Positions 21,478-29,381 of a stretch of DNA of 64,000 nucleotides are shown in pieces (position 1 is the stretch's first letter; every line of letters starts with the position of its first letter). Source of the stretch: Winslowiella arboricola (lineage in GTDB: Bacteria; Pseudomonadota; Gammaproteobacteria; Enterobacterales; Enterobacteriaceae). The notes under the pieces are model-generated. The model worked only from the letters and a program-made list of their open reading frames with translations. It was not told the DNA's origin and did no database searches. Position numbers and translations under genes: made by a program. The stretch is from positions 372,001 to 436,000 of the forward strand of contig NZ_JAODIM010000041.1 of assembly GCF_025527015.1 (NCBI RefSeq), written 5' to 3'.

Positions 21478-22326
21478 CTACTCCACCATACTGATATAGA
21501 TTTCACGCAAACGACGAGTGATCACGCCCGGTTTACCATCAGCAATAGTGACGCCATCTAATGCCACCACCGGTAATACAAAAGTCGTCGCCGAGCTGAT
21601 AAAGATCTCTTTGGCGTGCAAGGCTTCCTGCGGCGTAAACAGGCGTTCTTCCAGTTTGATATGGTTACTGGCGGCGAGCTTTAGCAGCGAATGGCGGGTA
21701 ATTCCGTGCAGAATAGCGTGACTCAACGGACGAGTGACCACGGTATTGTCATGCAGCACGATATAGCAGTTGCAGGAACTTCCCTCGGTAATAAAGCCAT
21801 CTTCGACCATAAAAGCATCGTCGGCATGATGATGATGGGCATACTCTTTCGCCATACAGGCCGCCAGTAGGCCAACCGTTTTAATATCCCGGCGATGCCA
21901 GCGAATATCCGGGCAGGTCACCACCCGCAGGCCGGTTTCTGCTTTAGGATTATCAATAATGGCGCGCGCCTGGGTAAACATTACCAGCGTGGGTTTAACC
22001 TCTGCGCCGGGAAAGTAAAAATCACGATCGCCCGCATTGCCCCGGCTCAGCTGCAGGTAAATCGCGCCTTCCGTCAGCTTATTCTGCGCAATAAGCGCCA
22101 GGTGAATGCTCTTCAGTTCCGCCGGGGTAACCGGCAACGTCAGCGAGAGTTCACGGCAGGATCGTTGCAGGCGCTCAACGTGACCATCAAACTCAGCCAG
22201 TTTGCCATTCACCACTGCGGTGACTTCATAAACCGCATCGGCAAACAGAAAGCCCCGGTCGAATACCGATATCTTCGCGTTATGCTCCTGAACATACTCG
22301 CCATCAACATAAACCAGACGTTGCAT
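21478..22326 (-). CDS. D-amino-acid aminotransferase (PLP fold type IV)
   Basis: PLP-dependent transaminase of the D-alanine/branched-chain fold IV family, expected to interconvert D-amino acids (for example D-alanine and D-glutamate) and 2-oxo acids. The 282-residue product shows VDGEYVQEHNAKISVFDRGFLFADAVYE at the start, the PLP lysine at about residue 149 (RRDIKTVGLL), and the fold-IV signature around EGSSCNCYIV. Its start codon overlaps the stop of the upstream DUF1611 gene in a TAATG arrangement, so the two are translationally coupled. The pairing suggests D-glutamate or D-amino-acid catabolism; the substrate is inferred. Confidence 0.88.
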   Translation of the reverse strand: MQRLVYVDGEYVQEHNAKISVFDRGFLFADAVYEVTAVVNGKLAEFDGHVERLQRSCRELSLTLPVTPAELKSIHLALIAQNKLTEGAIYLQLSRGNAGDRDFYFPGAEVKPTLVMFTQARAIIDNPKAETGLRVVTCPDIRWHRRDIKTVGLLAACMAKEYAHHHHADDAFMVEDGFITEGSSCNCYIVLHDNTVVTRPLSHAILHGITRHSLLKLAASNHIKLEERLFTPQEALHAKEIFISSATTFVLPVVALDGVTIADGKPGVITRRLREIYISMVE

Positions 22327-23327
22327 TACAACCCTCCCAGTTGATCAACAATACGCCCCACCCCCTGACGGAAGGGATCCACCACCGGCAGCGCAAATTG
22401 CTGCTCAAGATCGGCCATGAATTGCAGTGCTTCGTCTTTATTTAGCGCGGCGCTATTCACTGAGATACCGACAAACCGCGCATGTGGATTGGTTAGCCTG
22501 GCCATGGTCAGATTCAGCGCCATACAGGCGGCTAAATCGGGGATCGGGTACTCAACGCCGCGCATGGTTTTACGGGTGGGTTCATGACAAAGCACCAGCG
22601 CATCCGCCTGAGCGCCGTGGATAATACCGGCGGTTACCCCGGCAAAGGAGGGATGGAACAGCGAACCCTGACCTTCAATCACATCCCAGTGGTTTTCGTC
22701 ACTGGCTGGCGCCAGCGTTTCAACGGCGCCGGCGACAAAATCGGACACTACCGCATCGATACTGACCCCGGCGCCGCTAATCAGAATCCCGGTTTGCCCT
22801 GTAGCACGGAATGTCGCGTTACCGCCGCGCGACAGAATCTCTTTTTCGATGGCCAGCGCGGTATACATTTTGCCGCAGGAGCAATCGGTGCCGACCGGTA
22901 ACAGGCGTTTCCCGCTGCGTTTGCGGCCGTTCGCTACTGGATAGGTTTGCGCAGGATGGCGTACATCAAACAGTGAACGTCCCAGTTTTGCCGCCAGTTC
23001 CCTGAGTTGCGGTACATCCGATAACCGATTGTGCAAGCCAGCCGCGAGATCCATACCACTTTCCAGCGCCGCGCTGAGAACGGTAATCCACTGTTCTGAG
23101 ATAATGCCTCCACGATTGGCCACCCCAATCACCAGCGTTTGCGCCCCTGCGGCACGCGCGGCGCCGATATCCATATCGGGTAGATCGCAGTCAGCATGAC
23201 AACCTTCCATTCGGTACTGGCCAATACAATATTCCGGATGCCATTGTTTAATGCCAATCGCCACCTTGGCAGCTAACTGATCGTGGGCATCTCCCAGAAA
23301 TAATAAATAAGGCTTTTTGATATTCAT
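22326..23327 (-). CDS. dgcN: DUF1611 (DgcN-type) P-loop protein
   Basis: Member of the DUF1611 family, in which one characterised protein (DgcN) is a D-glutamate N-acetyltransferase. The 333-residue product has an N-terminal Rossmann-like part (PYLLFLGDAHDQLAAKVAIG) and a central P-loop-like motif GTDCSCGKMYTA, followed by GQGSLFHPSFAGVTAGIIHG near residue 220. The ATG at 23327 is chosen over an in-frame GTG four codons upstream because GAGGG is correctly spaced before it. Coupled to the D-amino-acid aminotransferase downstream. The family is confident; the exact reaction here is inferred from relatives. Confidence 0.72.
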   Translation of the reverse strand: MNIKKPYLLFLGDAHDQLAAKVAIGIKQWHPEYCIGQYRMEGCHADCDLPDMDIGAARAAGAQTLVIGVANRGGIISEQWITVLSAALESGMDLAAGLHNRLSDVPQLRELAAKLGRSLFDVRHPAQTYPVANGRKRSGKRLLPVGTDCSCGKMYTALAIEKEILSRGGNATFRATGQTGILISGAGVSIDAVVSDFVAGAVETLAPASDENHWDVIEGQGSLFHPSFAGVTAGIIHGAQADALVLCHEPTRKTMRGVEYPIPDLAACMALNLTMARLTNPHARFVGISVNSAALNKDEALQFMADLEQQFALPVVDPFRQGVGRIVDQLGGL

Positions 23328-23693
23328 TATTACCCTCACCGATAAGGAGAAAGATTAATTAAATGGATTTTTAATTAAACAGACTAAATATATAACCCTC
23401 GTTTTCAGTCGATATTAATGATTGCTGTGTTATTGTCAACACAGCCAATAAATTAGCGATAATAACTGCCATTCAGCATTTTTATTGAAATAAAAAACCG
23501 AAAAATAAATAAAATGCGAAATTTAACAGCAAAATTAACGATTTTTTAAAATTAACGGATTTTCATAAAAACAACAAACACCGCACTTATTTGGTGAATA
23601 ACTTAATGTGGTGCCCTAAAATAATGCAATTTTATTTATTGTATTTAAATTGTTAATCCGATGAAACTGGCTATGCACAAACACCACGTGGTT
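23328..23693. other. AT-rich non-coding stretch upstream of the DUF1611 gene
   Basis: This region is strongly AT-rich, with many A and T runs, in contrast to the GC-rich genes around it. It probably contains the promoter of the dgcN-aminotransferase pair on the minus strand. No gene was recognised. It ends where composite repeat copy A begins. Confidence 0.6.
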
Positions 23694-23696
23694 TCG

Positions 23697-23814
23697 TAGG
23701 GTCGGAGTTCTCGCCGCCCGTGCCTGGGGGTAACATCGTGCCCGATGTTCCACGGGAGCCGGGAACGGCTCCCGTGGAATATTTCTGAGATATGTAACAG
23801 CACTGGCTGCATCC
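23697..23814. repeat. Composite repeat, copy A (left flank of islet 1)
   Basis: A REP-like half (23697-23720), a spacer of about 30 bp, a second palindrome GGGAGCCGGGAACGGCTCCC (23754-23773) and a conserved tail (GGAATATTTCTGAGATATG, ending CACTGGCTG). The same arrangement in the same orientation recurs at 24795-24906, so the two copies bracket the DUF4225/two-helix gene pair. Confidence 0.8.
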
Positions 23815-23950
23815 AATTTTAACCCCAAAAAAAATAATCACATTACGCATAGAAACATCGCCAGCTAATTATTTTAAAAAATCATTAGACATGCACTTTA
23901 TGCAATATTACATTGCAAATAACCGATCAAACAACACAGGAAGTGGAGTT

Positions 23951-24388
23951 ATGGAGATCTATTTCAGCGGAAGAGAAAGGACCAGGCAATATTACGCTGC
24001 CCTGGCGCAGTCCGCAAGTTACGACTTACTTGAAACTGCCAGTATAATTGTACTTAATGGTTCCAGTACAGTTATTGAAAACATGCAAAAGCTGATGGGA
24101 GATAAGGAAGCGGAAGGGTTTATGAAAATAGCCTATATTAAAACCGCTAACTATTTTGGTTTCAGTCATTCATCTGGTTTAATCGCATACAATGCAGTTG
24201 ATATGGCTACATCTTTTTATGGCATATTAAGCCTGAGCCTCAGACCTGAAGCCTGGCGATTATATAACTATGTTAGCTCAGATTATTTCAGAAAAATAAA
24301 CACCATGAGCAAAGCTGCCCTGTCTCTCAACATCATTGGTGCGGGAAACACCATAAGAGTCATCAGCGATCTTTACAACAATGACTAA
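23951..24388 (+). CDS. DUF4225-type protein, short form
   Basis: The 145-residue product matches what I recall of the C-terminal part of DUF4225 proteins: a segment like GFSHSSGLIAYNAVDMATSFYGILSLSLRPEAWRLYNYVSSDYFRKINTMSKAALSL shows the typical D-x-x-x-S-x-Y-G and W-R-L-x-x-Y pattern (positions about 80-135). Full-length relatives are usually over 200 residues with a hydrophobic N-terminal part, so this copy is short or truncated. The ATG at 23951 has AGGAAG and GGAG upstream; a longer frame from 23891 is possible. Its codons are more AT-rich than its neighbours. It converges on the two-helix protein gene, 5 bp apart. The function is unknown; a toxin role is speculation. Confidence 0.6.
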   Translation: MEIYFSGRERTRQYYAALAQSASYDLLETASIIVLNGSSTVIENMQKLMGDKEAEGFMKIAYIKTANYFGFSHSSGLIAYNAVDMATSFYGILSLSLRPEAWRLYNYVSSDYFRKINTMSKAALSLNIIGAGNTIRVISDLYNND

Positions 24389-24393
24389 AATAA

Positions 24394-24747
24394 TTAAATC
24401 TTATTTTTTTTATTCCGCTTCATATACCTGAATGCTTTAATACCCAATTTAAGCGGCAATACTAAATTAGCGGCAAAAAGGATAAAAGCAGCAACGACTA
24501 ATCTTATCGCCACCTGCGGGAAAGATAACTGATTTGAAATAAACAAATCAAAAAACATTATTATCAATATAAATAAAAAAAGACCAATCACCATTTTAAA
24601 AAAACCACTTAGTGCATTGATCTCTTTGTTTATACTACTATCATTCACTACCTCTCTGTCCTTTATGCTCTGTGTTATTTTTAACACTTCATCTACGCTA
24701 AATCCGCTATCCAGAAGTTTTTTTTCCGTTTCGTTATGCATATCCAT
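24394..24747 (-). CDS. Small two-helix membrane protein, islet 1 (immunity-like)
   Basis: A 117-residue protein with a soluble N-terminal part (ETEKKLLDSGFSVDEVLK), two hydrophobic helices (about residues 50-70 and 79-98) and a basic tail (KLGIKAFRYMKRNKKNK). It is similar in layout and motifs to the protein at 56088-56426: both start M-x-M-x-N, have an L...GFS motif near residue 15, and end P-L-x-x-x-K-x-x-R-[YF]. The start is placed at 24747 (alternatively 24741) because the longer open frame to 24900 runs back through composite repeat B and is not credible. No known family is recognised. Its convergence with a DUF4225-type gene suggests an immunity or regulatory partner. Confidence 0.62.
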   Translation of the reverse strand: MDMHNETEKKLLDSGFSVDEVLKITQSIKDREVVNDSSINKEINALSGFFKMVIGLFLFILIIMFFDLFISNQLSFPQVAIRLVVAAFILFAANLVLPLKLGIKAFRYMKRNKKNKI

Positions 24748-24794
24748 CTGCTTGTTGTCCGATTTTAATTTATTGTCATAAGGCGTGGCTTTAT

Positions 24795-24906
24795 CCAGGG
24801 GCGGCGTTCTCGCCGCCCGGGCTGATAGTTTACACCATAGGCGATTATACGGGAGCCGGGAACGGCTCCCCTGGAATATTTCTGAGATATGCAATCGCAC
24901 TGGCTG
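24795..24906. repeat. Composite repeat, copy B (right flank of islet 1)
   Basis: Second copy of the composite element at 23697-23814, in the same orientation: a REP-like palindrome at 24795-24818, a spacer of about 30 bp, the palindrome GGGAGCCGGGAACGGCTCCC at 24851-24870 and the conserved tail to CACTGGCTG at 24906. The tail differs from copy A at only a few positions. It abuts the stop of the ABC ATPase gene. Confidence 0.8.
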
Positions 24907-24915
24907 TAACTAAGC

Positions 24916-25653
24916 TTAATGCTGGCGCAAATCGCTAAGAAAACGCTTCGCACGCTCATGCTGTGGATTGGTAAAGAAACGCTCAGGCGCCGCTTTCTCC
25001 AGAATCTGCCCCTGATCCATAAACCAGATAGTGTCCGCCACTTCGCGGGCAAAGTTCATCTCATGGGTCACGCACATCATGGTCATCCCTTCCTGCGCCA
25101 GACCGCGCATCACATTCAGCACTTCACCGACCATTTCCGGATCGAGCGCCGACGTGGGTTCATCAAACAGCATCACCGGCGGCTTCATCGCTAATGCCCG
25201 CGCAATCGCCACGCGCTGCTGCTGACCACCGGATAACTGCGCCGGATAAGCATCGGCCTTATGCGATAAGCCGACACGCTCCAGTAACTCACCGGCGTGG
25301 CTGCGCGCTTCGGAACGTTTTACGCCCAGCACTTTGATCGGCGACATCATAATATTTTCAATCACCGAGACGTGCGGGAACAGGTTGAAACTCTGAAACA
25401 CAAAACCAATGCGGGTACGCAATTGATTCAGGCGTGTGCTGGTGCCGTGAATATCAATGCCATCAAACAGGATCTGCCCTTGCTCAATTGGCTCAAGGCG
25501 ATTAACGGTGCGAATTAAGGTCGACTTACCGGAACCTGAAGGGCCGCAAACCACCACCACTTCGCCACTTTTAATTTCAGCACTCAGATCGGTCAGTGCC
25601 TGGTATTCGCCATACCACTTGTTGACCTGATTGAACAATATCATTGGTCTCAT
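24916..25653 (-). CDS. Polar amino-acid ABC transporter, ATPase subunit (GlnQ/HisP type)
   Basis: ATP-hydrolysing subunit of an importer for polar amino acids. The 245-residue product has Walker [10 protein letters not shown] (about residues 37-45), the Q-loop [11 protein letters not shown], signature LSGGQQQR and Walker [16 protein letters not shown], followed by the switch His in VTHEM. AAGGA lies before the ATG. It is the third gene of a permease-permease-ATPase operon. No binding-protein gene lies next to it; a candidate sits 16-18 kb away at 43013-43852. Confidence 0.93.
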   Translation of the reverse strand: MRPMILFNQVNKWYGEYQALTDLSAEIKSGEVVVVCGPSGSGKSTLIRTVNRLEPIEQGQILFDGIDIHGTSTRLNQLRTRIGFVFQSFNLFPHVSVIENIMMSPIKVLGVKRSEARSHAGELLERVGLSHKADAYPAQLSGGQQQRVAIARALAMKPPVMLFDEPTSALDPEMVGEVLNVMRGLAQEGMTMMCVTHEMNFAREVADTIWFMDQGQILEKAAPERFFTNPQHERAKRFLSDLRQH

Positions 25654-25662
25654 TATCGATCC

Positions 25663-26418
25663 TTATTGCGATTGAGTATTGGTCAGTAGCATGGCTTTTG
25701 CCGCAGTGTTCCCTTCCGGGCCATCATTACGACGCTTACGCGCAATACGTTCTTCAAGTTTATTCGCCAGCCAGGTAAGGCTGAAACAGATGATGTAATA
25801 ACCAATCGCCACAATGGCAAACACCTGGAAAGGTTTGGTCAGTAACTGGTTATTGACCTGGTTGGCGGCATAGGTCAGCTCCGGCACATTAATCACGTAG
25901 CCCAGCGTGCTGTCTTTAATAATCGACACTAACTGGCTGACCAGGCTTGGCAGCGTGTTGTACAGCGCCTGCGGTAAAATCACCAGCCGCAGCGTTTTCA
26001 TATAACTCATGCCCAGTGCGCGCGAGGCTTCATATTGCCCGCCCGGCAGCGCCTGAATGCCACCGCGGACGATCTCCGCAATATACGCACTCTCATAAAT
26101 CACCAGCGTGCAGAGCATGGTGGTAAAGCCGCTGATATTGTGGCCAATTAATAATGGCACACAGAAATAGGTCCAGAACACCACCATTAACAACGGGATA
26201 CCGCGCAGCAGATACACCCAGCATGCCGCCGGCCAGCTCAGCCAGCGATACGGCGACAGGCGCGCCAGACCCAGCAATACGCCAATCGGAAAGGCAAACA
26301 GCACCGCCAGCAATGAGATCAACAGGGTACAGAGAATGCCGCCCAGCGCCCCGTTCGGATACTGCCCCATCAGAAACAGCATGCCGTTATCATGCAGAAT
26401 CGTGAAGATATCAGACAT
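25663..26418 (-). CDS. Polar amino-acid ABC transporter permease (second)
   Basis: Inner-membrane permease of the HisM/GlnP type, about 251 residues with at least five hydrophobic helices. The EAA-type loop is visible as ALPGGQYEASRALGMSYMKTLRLVILPQALYNTLPSL. The ATG at 26418 is chosen because GAGG lies before it and the product starts MSDIFTIL; a longer frame overlaps the upstream permease. The stop of the first permease is 4 bp upstream, so the two are translated together and probably form a heterodimer. Confidence 0.9.
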   Translation of the reverse strand: MSDIFTILHDNGMLFLMGQYPNGALGGILCTLLISLLAVLFAFPIGVLLGLARLSPYRWLSWPAACWVYLLRGIPLLMVVFWTYFCVPLLIGHNISGFTTMLCTLVIYESAYIAEIVRGGIQALPGGQYEASRALGMSYMKTLRLVILPQALYNTLPSLVSQLVSIIKDSTLGYVINVPELTYAANQVNNQLLTKPFQVFAIVAIGYYIICFSLTWLANKLEERIARKRRNDGPEGNTAAKAMLLTNTQSQ

Positions 26419-26422
26419 CGGA

Positions 26423-27118
26423 TTACCTCGCGTAAGCGCGCTGGAAGTGACGCGCCAGCAGCGCACCGACAGCCATCAACAGCAGTGAAAAGAACAGATA
26501 GCCGACGGATGCCACCAGGTAAGACTCAAAGGTGCGGAAGGTTTTGTTTTCAATATCGCGGGTGACATAGGTTAACTCGGCGACACCAATCACCATCGCC
26601 AGACTGGTATTTTTAAACAGCAACACCGTATGGTTCAGCAGTGATGGCAGCGCATTGCGAATACCCTGCGGTAAAATCACCGAGCGCATGGCGCGTACAT
26701 AACCCATGCCCAGCGCACGCGCCGCTTCGTTCTGACCATCAGGAATGGCGCGTAAACCGCTGCGAATATCTTCCGAGAAATAGGCCGCCTGGCACAGACC
26801 CAGCGCAAACATGGCGAACAGGAATTCGGCGTCGAAGTCATTGATCCACATCTGCGCCGCTTCCGGTAACAAGGTCGGGATGGCGAAATACCACACCATT
26901 AACTGCACCAGGGTTGGCACATTGCGATGCCAGGAGACATAAGCCTTGACCAGCCATACCGCGGTGCGTTTCTCGGTTAAGCGGATCACCACCAGCAACA
27001 GAGCGATAAACATCGCCAGCAGCCAGGATCCTAATGCAAGCTTCAGGGTGACTACCGTACCATCGACGATCATCTGCCCAAACTGGCCGGTCATGACGGC
27101 ACTAAAATCGAGTGTCAT
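26423..27118 (-). CDS. Polar amino-acid ABC transporter permease (first)
   Basis: Partner permease, 231 residues, with helices at the N-terminus (GTVVTLKLALGSWLLAMFIALLLVVIRL) and the EAA loop AIPDGQNEAARALGMGYVRAMRSVILPQGIRNALPSL. It heads the permease-permease-ATPase set and lies 28 bp after the SDR gene, so the transporter may be co-transcribed with the SDR and the pxpA genes upstream on the same strand. Confidence 0.9.
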   Translation of the reverse strand: MTLDFSAVMTGQFGQMIVDGTVVTLKLALGSWLLAMFIALLLVVIRLTEKRTAVWLVKAYVSWHRNVPTLVQLMVWYFAIPTLLPEAAQMWINDFDAEFLFAMFALGLCQAAYFSEDIRSGLRAIPDGQNEAARALGMGYVRAMRSVILPQGIRNALPSLLNHTVLLFKNTSLAMVIGVAELTYVTRDIENKTFRTFESYLVASVGYLFFSLLLMAVGALLARHFQRAYAR

Positions 27119-27146
27119 CGTTTCACCCCTCTGTGGTTAACCATGA

Positions 27147-27899
27147 TTATTCAGCGCGATCGCCGGGACGCATGGTGGAAAGCCCACCGGGCACCTGCAA
27201 GGTTGGCGTAATCTCGATATTGCCGATATTCACCGCCACTGGCGCCGACAGGGCAAAGGCGACGCAGTCAGCGATATCTTTCGCCTGCGGCAGTTCAAAG
27301 CCATCGATAAAGCGGCGACGCGCCTCTTCCTGGTCGCCCAGCACATTACCGAAGATCTCAGTCGCCACGCGGCCCGGACAAATTTCGGTAATCCGCACGC
27401 GCTTGCCATAGCAATCCACGCGCAGCTGGCGTGAAAGCGCATGGACGCCCGCTTTAGTGGCGTGATAAATGGAGTTGCCATTGAAGTTATAGATAGCGGC
27501 AATCGAGGTGATATTGATGACATGGCCGCAGTCGCGTTCCATCATCCCTGGCACCAGCAGGCGGCAAAGATGCAGCACCGCGCGCAGATTGACATCCACC
27601 TGGGTATCAATCGCTTCTTCATCGGCATCTAAAATAGAACCCGGCCGCGAGACACCGGCGTTATTCACCAGGATATCGACCTTAATTTCTTTGCACAGAC
27701 GCGTCAGGGCATCAAGATCGCTGACATCAATGGCGTGCGGAATACAGCCGGTGCGTGCCGCCAGCGCGGTTAATTGCTCTTCACGGCGCGCCACCGCATG
27801 CACCGTAATCCCTTCCTGACAAAGGCGCTCAACAATGGCTTCGCCCATTCCAGCTGATGCTCCGGTAACCAATGCGGTTTTATAATCTGCAAATGGCAT
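27147..27899 (-). CDS. Short-chain dehydrogenase/reductase (YdfG-like)
   Basis: NAD(P)-dependent oxidoreductase of the classical SDR family, 250 residues. The cofactor motif TGASAGMG is at residues 12-19, NNAG at 79-82, and the catalytic Ser132, Tyr145 and Lys149 (YHATK) are intact. It resembles serine/3-hydroxy acid dehydrogenases such as YdfG. It lies between the orphan pxpA and the amino-acid ABC genes, so a hydroxy-amino-acid or related substrate is plausible but not shown. Confidence 0.85.
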   Translation of the reverse strand: MPFADYKTALVTGASAGMGEAIVERLCQEGITVHAVARREEQLTALAARTGCIPHAIDVSDLDALTRLCKEIKVDILVNNAGVSRPGSILDADEEAIDTQVDVNLRAVLHLCRLLVPGMMERDCGHVINITSIAAIYNFNGNSIYHATKAGVHALSRQLRVDCYGKRVRITEICPGRVATEIFGNVLGDQEEARRRFIDGFELPQAKDIADCVAFALSAPVAVNIGNIEITPTLQVPGGLSTMRPGDRAE

Positions 27900-28023
27900 T
27901 TTGCCTCTCCTGTAGATGGATCATCGGCTCAGTTATTGTTGCCGATTTGGATTTGTAATCTGACTTTATCCAGTTATCCCCAACCGGTATAAGACATAAA
28001 CGGTGTGAGGCGATAAGGGTGAC

Positions 28024-28821
28024 TTATAACACCGTGCTTTCCCATGTATGCTGGCGCAGCTGGCGTGATGGCGGCAGCAACGGGATAGCCAGTTCAGCGA
28101 TAATCTCGCGCAGGATATCCACCAGCGCGATGGATTCCGGGTTATCGCCATGCACCAGAATCGAGGAAGCATTTACCGTCAGGGTTGCGCCATCAATGGT
28201 TTGTACCGTTCCCTCGCTTAGAAACTGGCGCACGCGGGCGCGAACCTGCGCGATATCATGGATCACCGCACCCGGCTTCGCGCGGCTGACCAGCAGACCG
28301 TTACTTTCATAGGCGCGATCGGCGAGGAAGGTGCAGACCACCGGCAGATCCAGCTCGCGCGCCGCACGCTCAACCGCATTGCCTGACATGGTGCTGATAA
28401 TCATATTCGGGTCGAAATGCTTCACCGCCTGCAATAGCACTTGCGCCAGCGCGGCGTCTTCCGACACCATATTGCCCAGCGCGCCGTGAAAACTCATATG
28501 CGTCAGCGGATAACGGGCGGCGGCGGCAAAAGCCGACAGGGCGCCAAGCTGATAGGTGACGTAATGGGCCATCACCTCAGGCTCAATCTGCATGCGGCGG
28601 CGACCAAACCCCATCAAATCGGGAAAGCCGACATGCGCACCGAGATCAACCTGGTTCTCCTTCGCCATCGCCACGGTATTCGCCATAATCACCGCATCGC
28701 CCGCGTGAAAACCGCAGGCGACATTGGCGGAGGTGATGCGCGGCATCAGGGCGGCGTCATTAGCAATCTGGTAGTCGCCAAAGCCTTCGCCAATATCAGC
28801 ATTCAGATCGATATATTTCAT
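28024..28821 (-). CDS. pxpA: 5-oxoprolinase subunit A (LamB/YcsF family), orphan copy
   Basis: PxpA homologue, 265 residues. In the PxpABC complex this subunit takes part in ATP-dependent opening of 5-oxo-L-proline to glutamate. The family N-terminus YIDLNADIGEGFGDYQI, the block ANVACGFHAGD and DLGAHVGFPDLMGFGRR are intact. The ATG at 28821 overlaps the stop of the BCCP-like gene by 4 bp (ATGA), showing tight coupling. Unlike the second copy at 40519-41289, no pxpB or pxpC is next to it, so it may act on a different substrate or with the distant subunits. Confidence 0.88.
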   Translation of the reverse strand: MKYIDLNADIGEGFGDYQIANDAALMPRITSANVACGFHAGDAVIMANTVAMAKENQVDLGAHVGFPDLMGFGRRRMQIEPEVMAHYVTYQLGALSAFAAAARYPLTHMSFHGALGNMVSEDAALAQVLLQAVKHFDPNMIISTMSGNAVERAARELDLPVVCTFLADRAYESNGLLVSRAKPGAVIHDIAQVRARVRQFLSEGTVQTIDGATLTVNASSILVHGDNPESIALVDILREIIAELAIPLLPPSRQLRQHTWESTVL

Positions 28822-29258
28822 GCCGCCAGCTCCGCGTTGCGTAACAACATAATTTCGCTGCCATATTCCACGCACTCTCCCTGCGCCACCTGCAGCGACT
28901 CCACCACGCCGGTAACCGGGCTGCGCAGCGGTAAATAGATCAAACCCACTTTTAGCAGCGCCAGCATCGCGTCTTTCTGCACTTCAGCGCCTGGCGAGGT
29001 AAACGGCAGACCATTGGCGGGATGTTGCAACAGCACGGTGCCGGGCATTGGCGCACATAGCGCCGCGCTGTCGGCCAGCACCGGGCTTTCGGGCGCGCTG
29101 GCACCGGCAGTAATCGGCATCAGCTGCGCGGCTTGCGGCGCATATTCGAGGCGCACACGGTAGTTGTCGCCGCCAAATTCAATGCACCCCAGCCCCGAAG
29201 CACGCATTTTTTGTGCGATCTTACGCAAATCGCGTAACGCTAATGATTTGTTTTGCAT
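28818..29258 (-). CDS. Biotin-carrier-like (AccB-type) protein without the biotin lysine
   Basis: The 146-residue protein ends in a biotinyl/lipoyl-like fold: CAPMPGTVLLQHP (about residues 68-80) and SPVTGVVESLQVAQGECVEYGSEIMLL (113-139) match the two halves of the AccB carrier domain. The usual E-A-M-K-M hairpin is replaced by K103-V-G-L-I107, which puts Leu106 where the biotinylated Lys should be. The N-terminal part (LRKIAQKMRASGLGCIEFGGDNYRVRLEY) also resembles the AccB N-terminus. No biotin carboxylase is nearby. It is coupled to the orphan pxpA. It probably has a non-carboxylating role. Confidence 0.75.
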   Translation of the reverse strand: MQNKSLALRDLRKIAQKMRASGLGCIEFGGDNYRVRLEYAPQAAQLMPITAGASAPESPVLADSAALCAPMPGTVLLQHPANGLPFTSPGAEVQKDAMLALLKVGLIYLPLRSPVTGVVESLQVAQGECVEYGSEIMLLRNAELAA

Positions 29259-29279
29259 ATTTATCCCGCCGAAGAGACT

Positions 29280-29381
29280 GACAAACGTCAGGTTTGTCGA
29301 AGTGTTAATGACACTCTATCGTGTCATTCTCCGCGCCAGGTAAGAGGGTTTCGCTTTGCAGTAATAAGGGAGACTTATTAC
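29280..29381. promoter_or_regulatory. Three stacked perfect inverted repeats upstream of the BCCP-like gene
   Basis: In the 119-bp gap between lysR and the BCCP-like gene lie GACAAAC-N5-GTTTGTC (29280-29298), AATGACAC-N6-GTGTCATT (29307-29328) and GTAATAAG-N5-CTTATTAC (29361-29381, overlapping the lysR stop). The first two are good operator candidates for the neighbouring regulator; the third may also act as the lysR 3' hairpin. Confidence 0.6.

Noticed and set aside
24748..24900. N-terminal extension of the islet 1 two-helix protein
   Set aside because: The extension is a translation of composite repeat B and carries no protein-like features.
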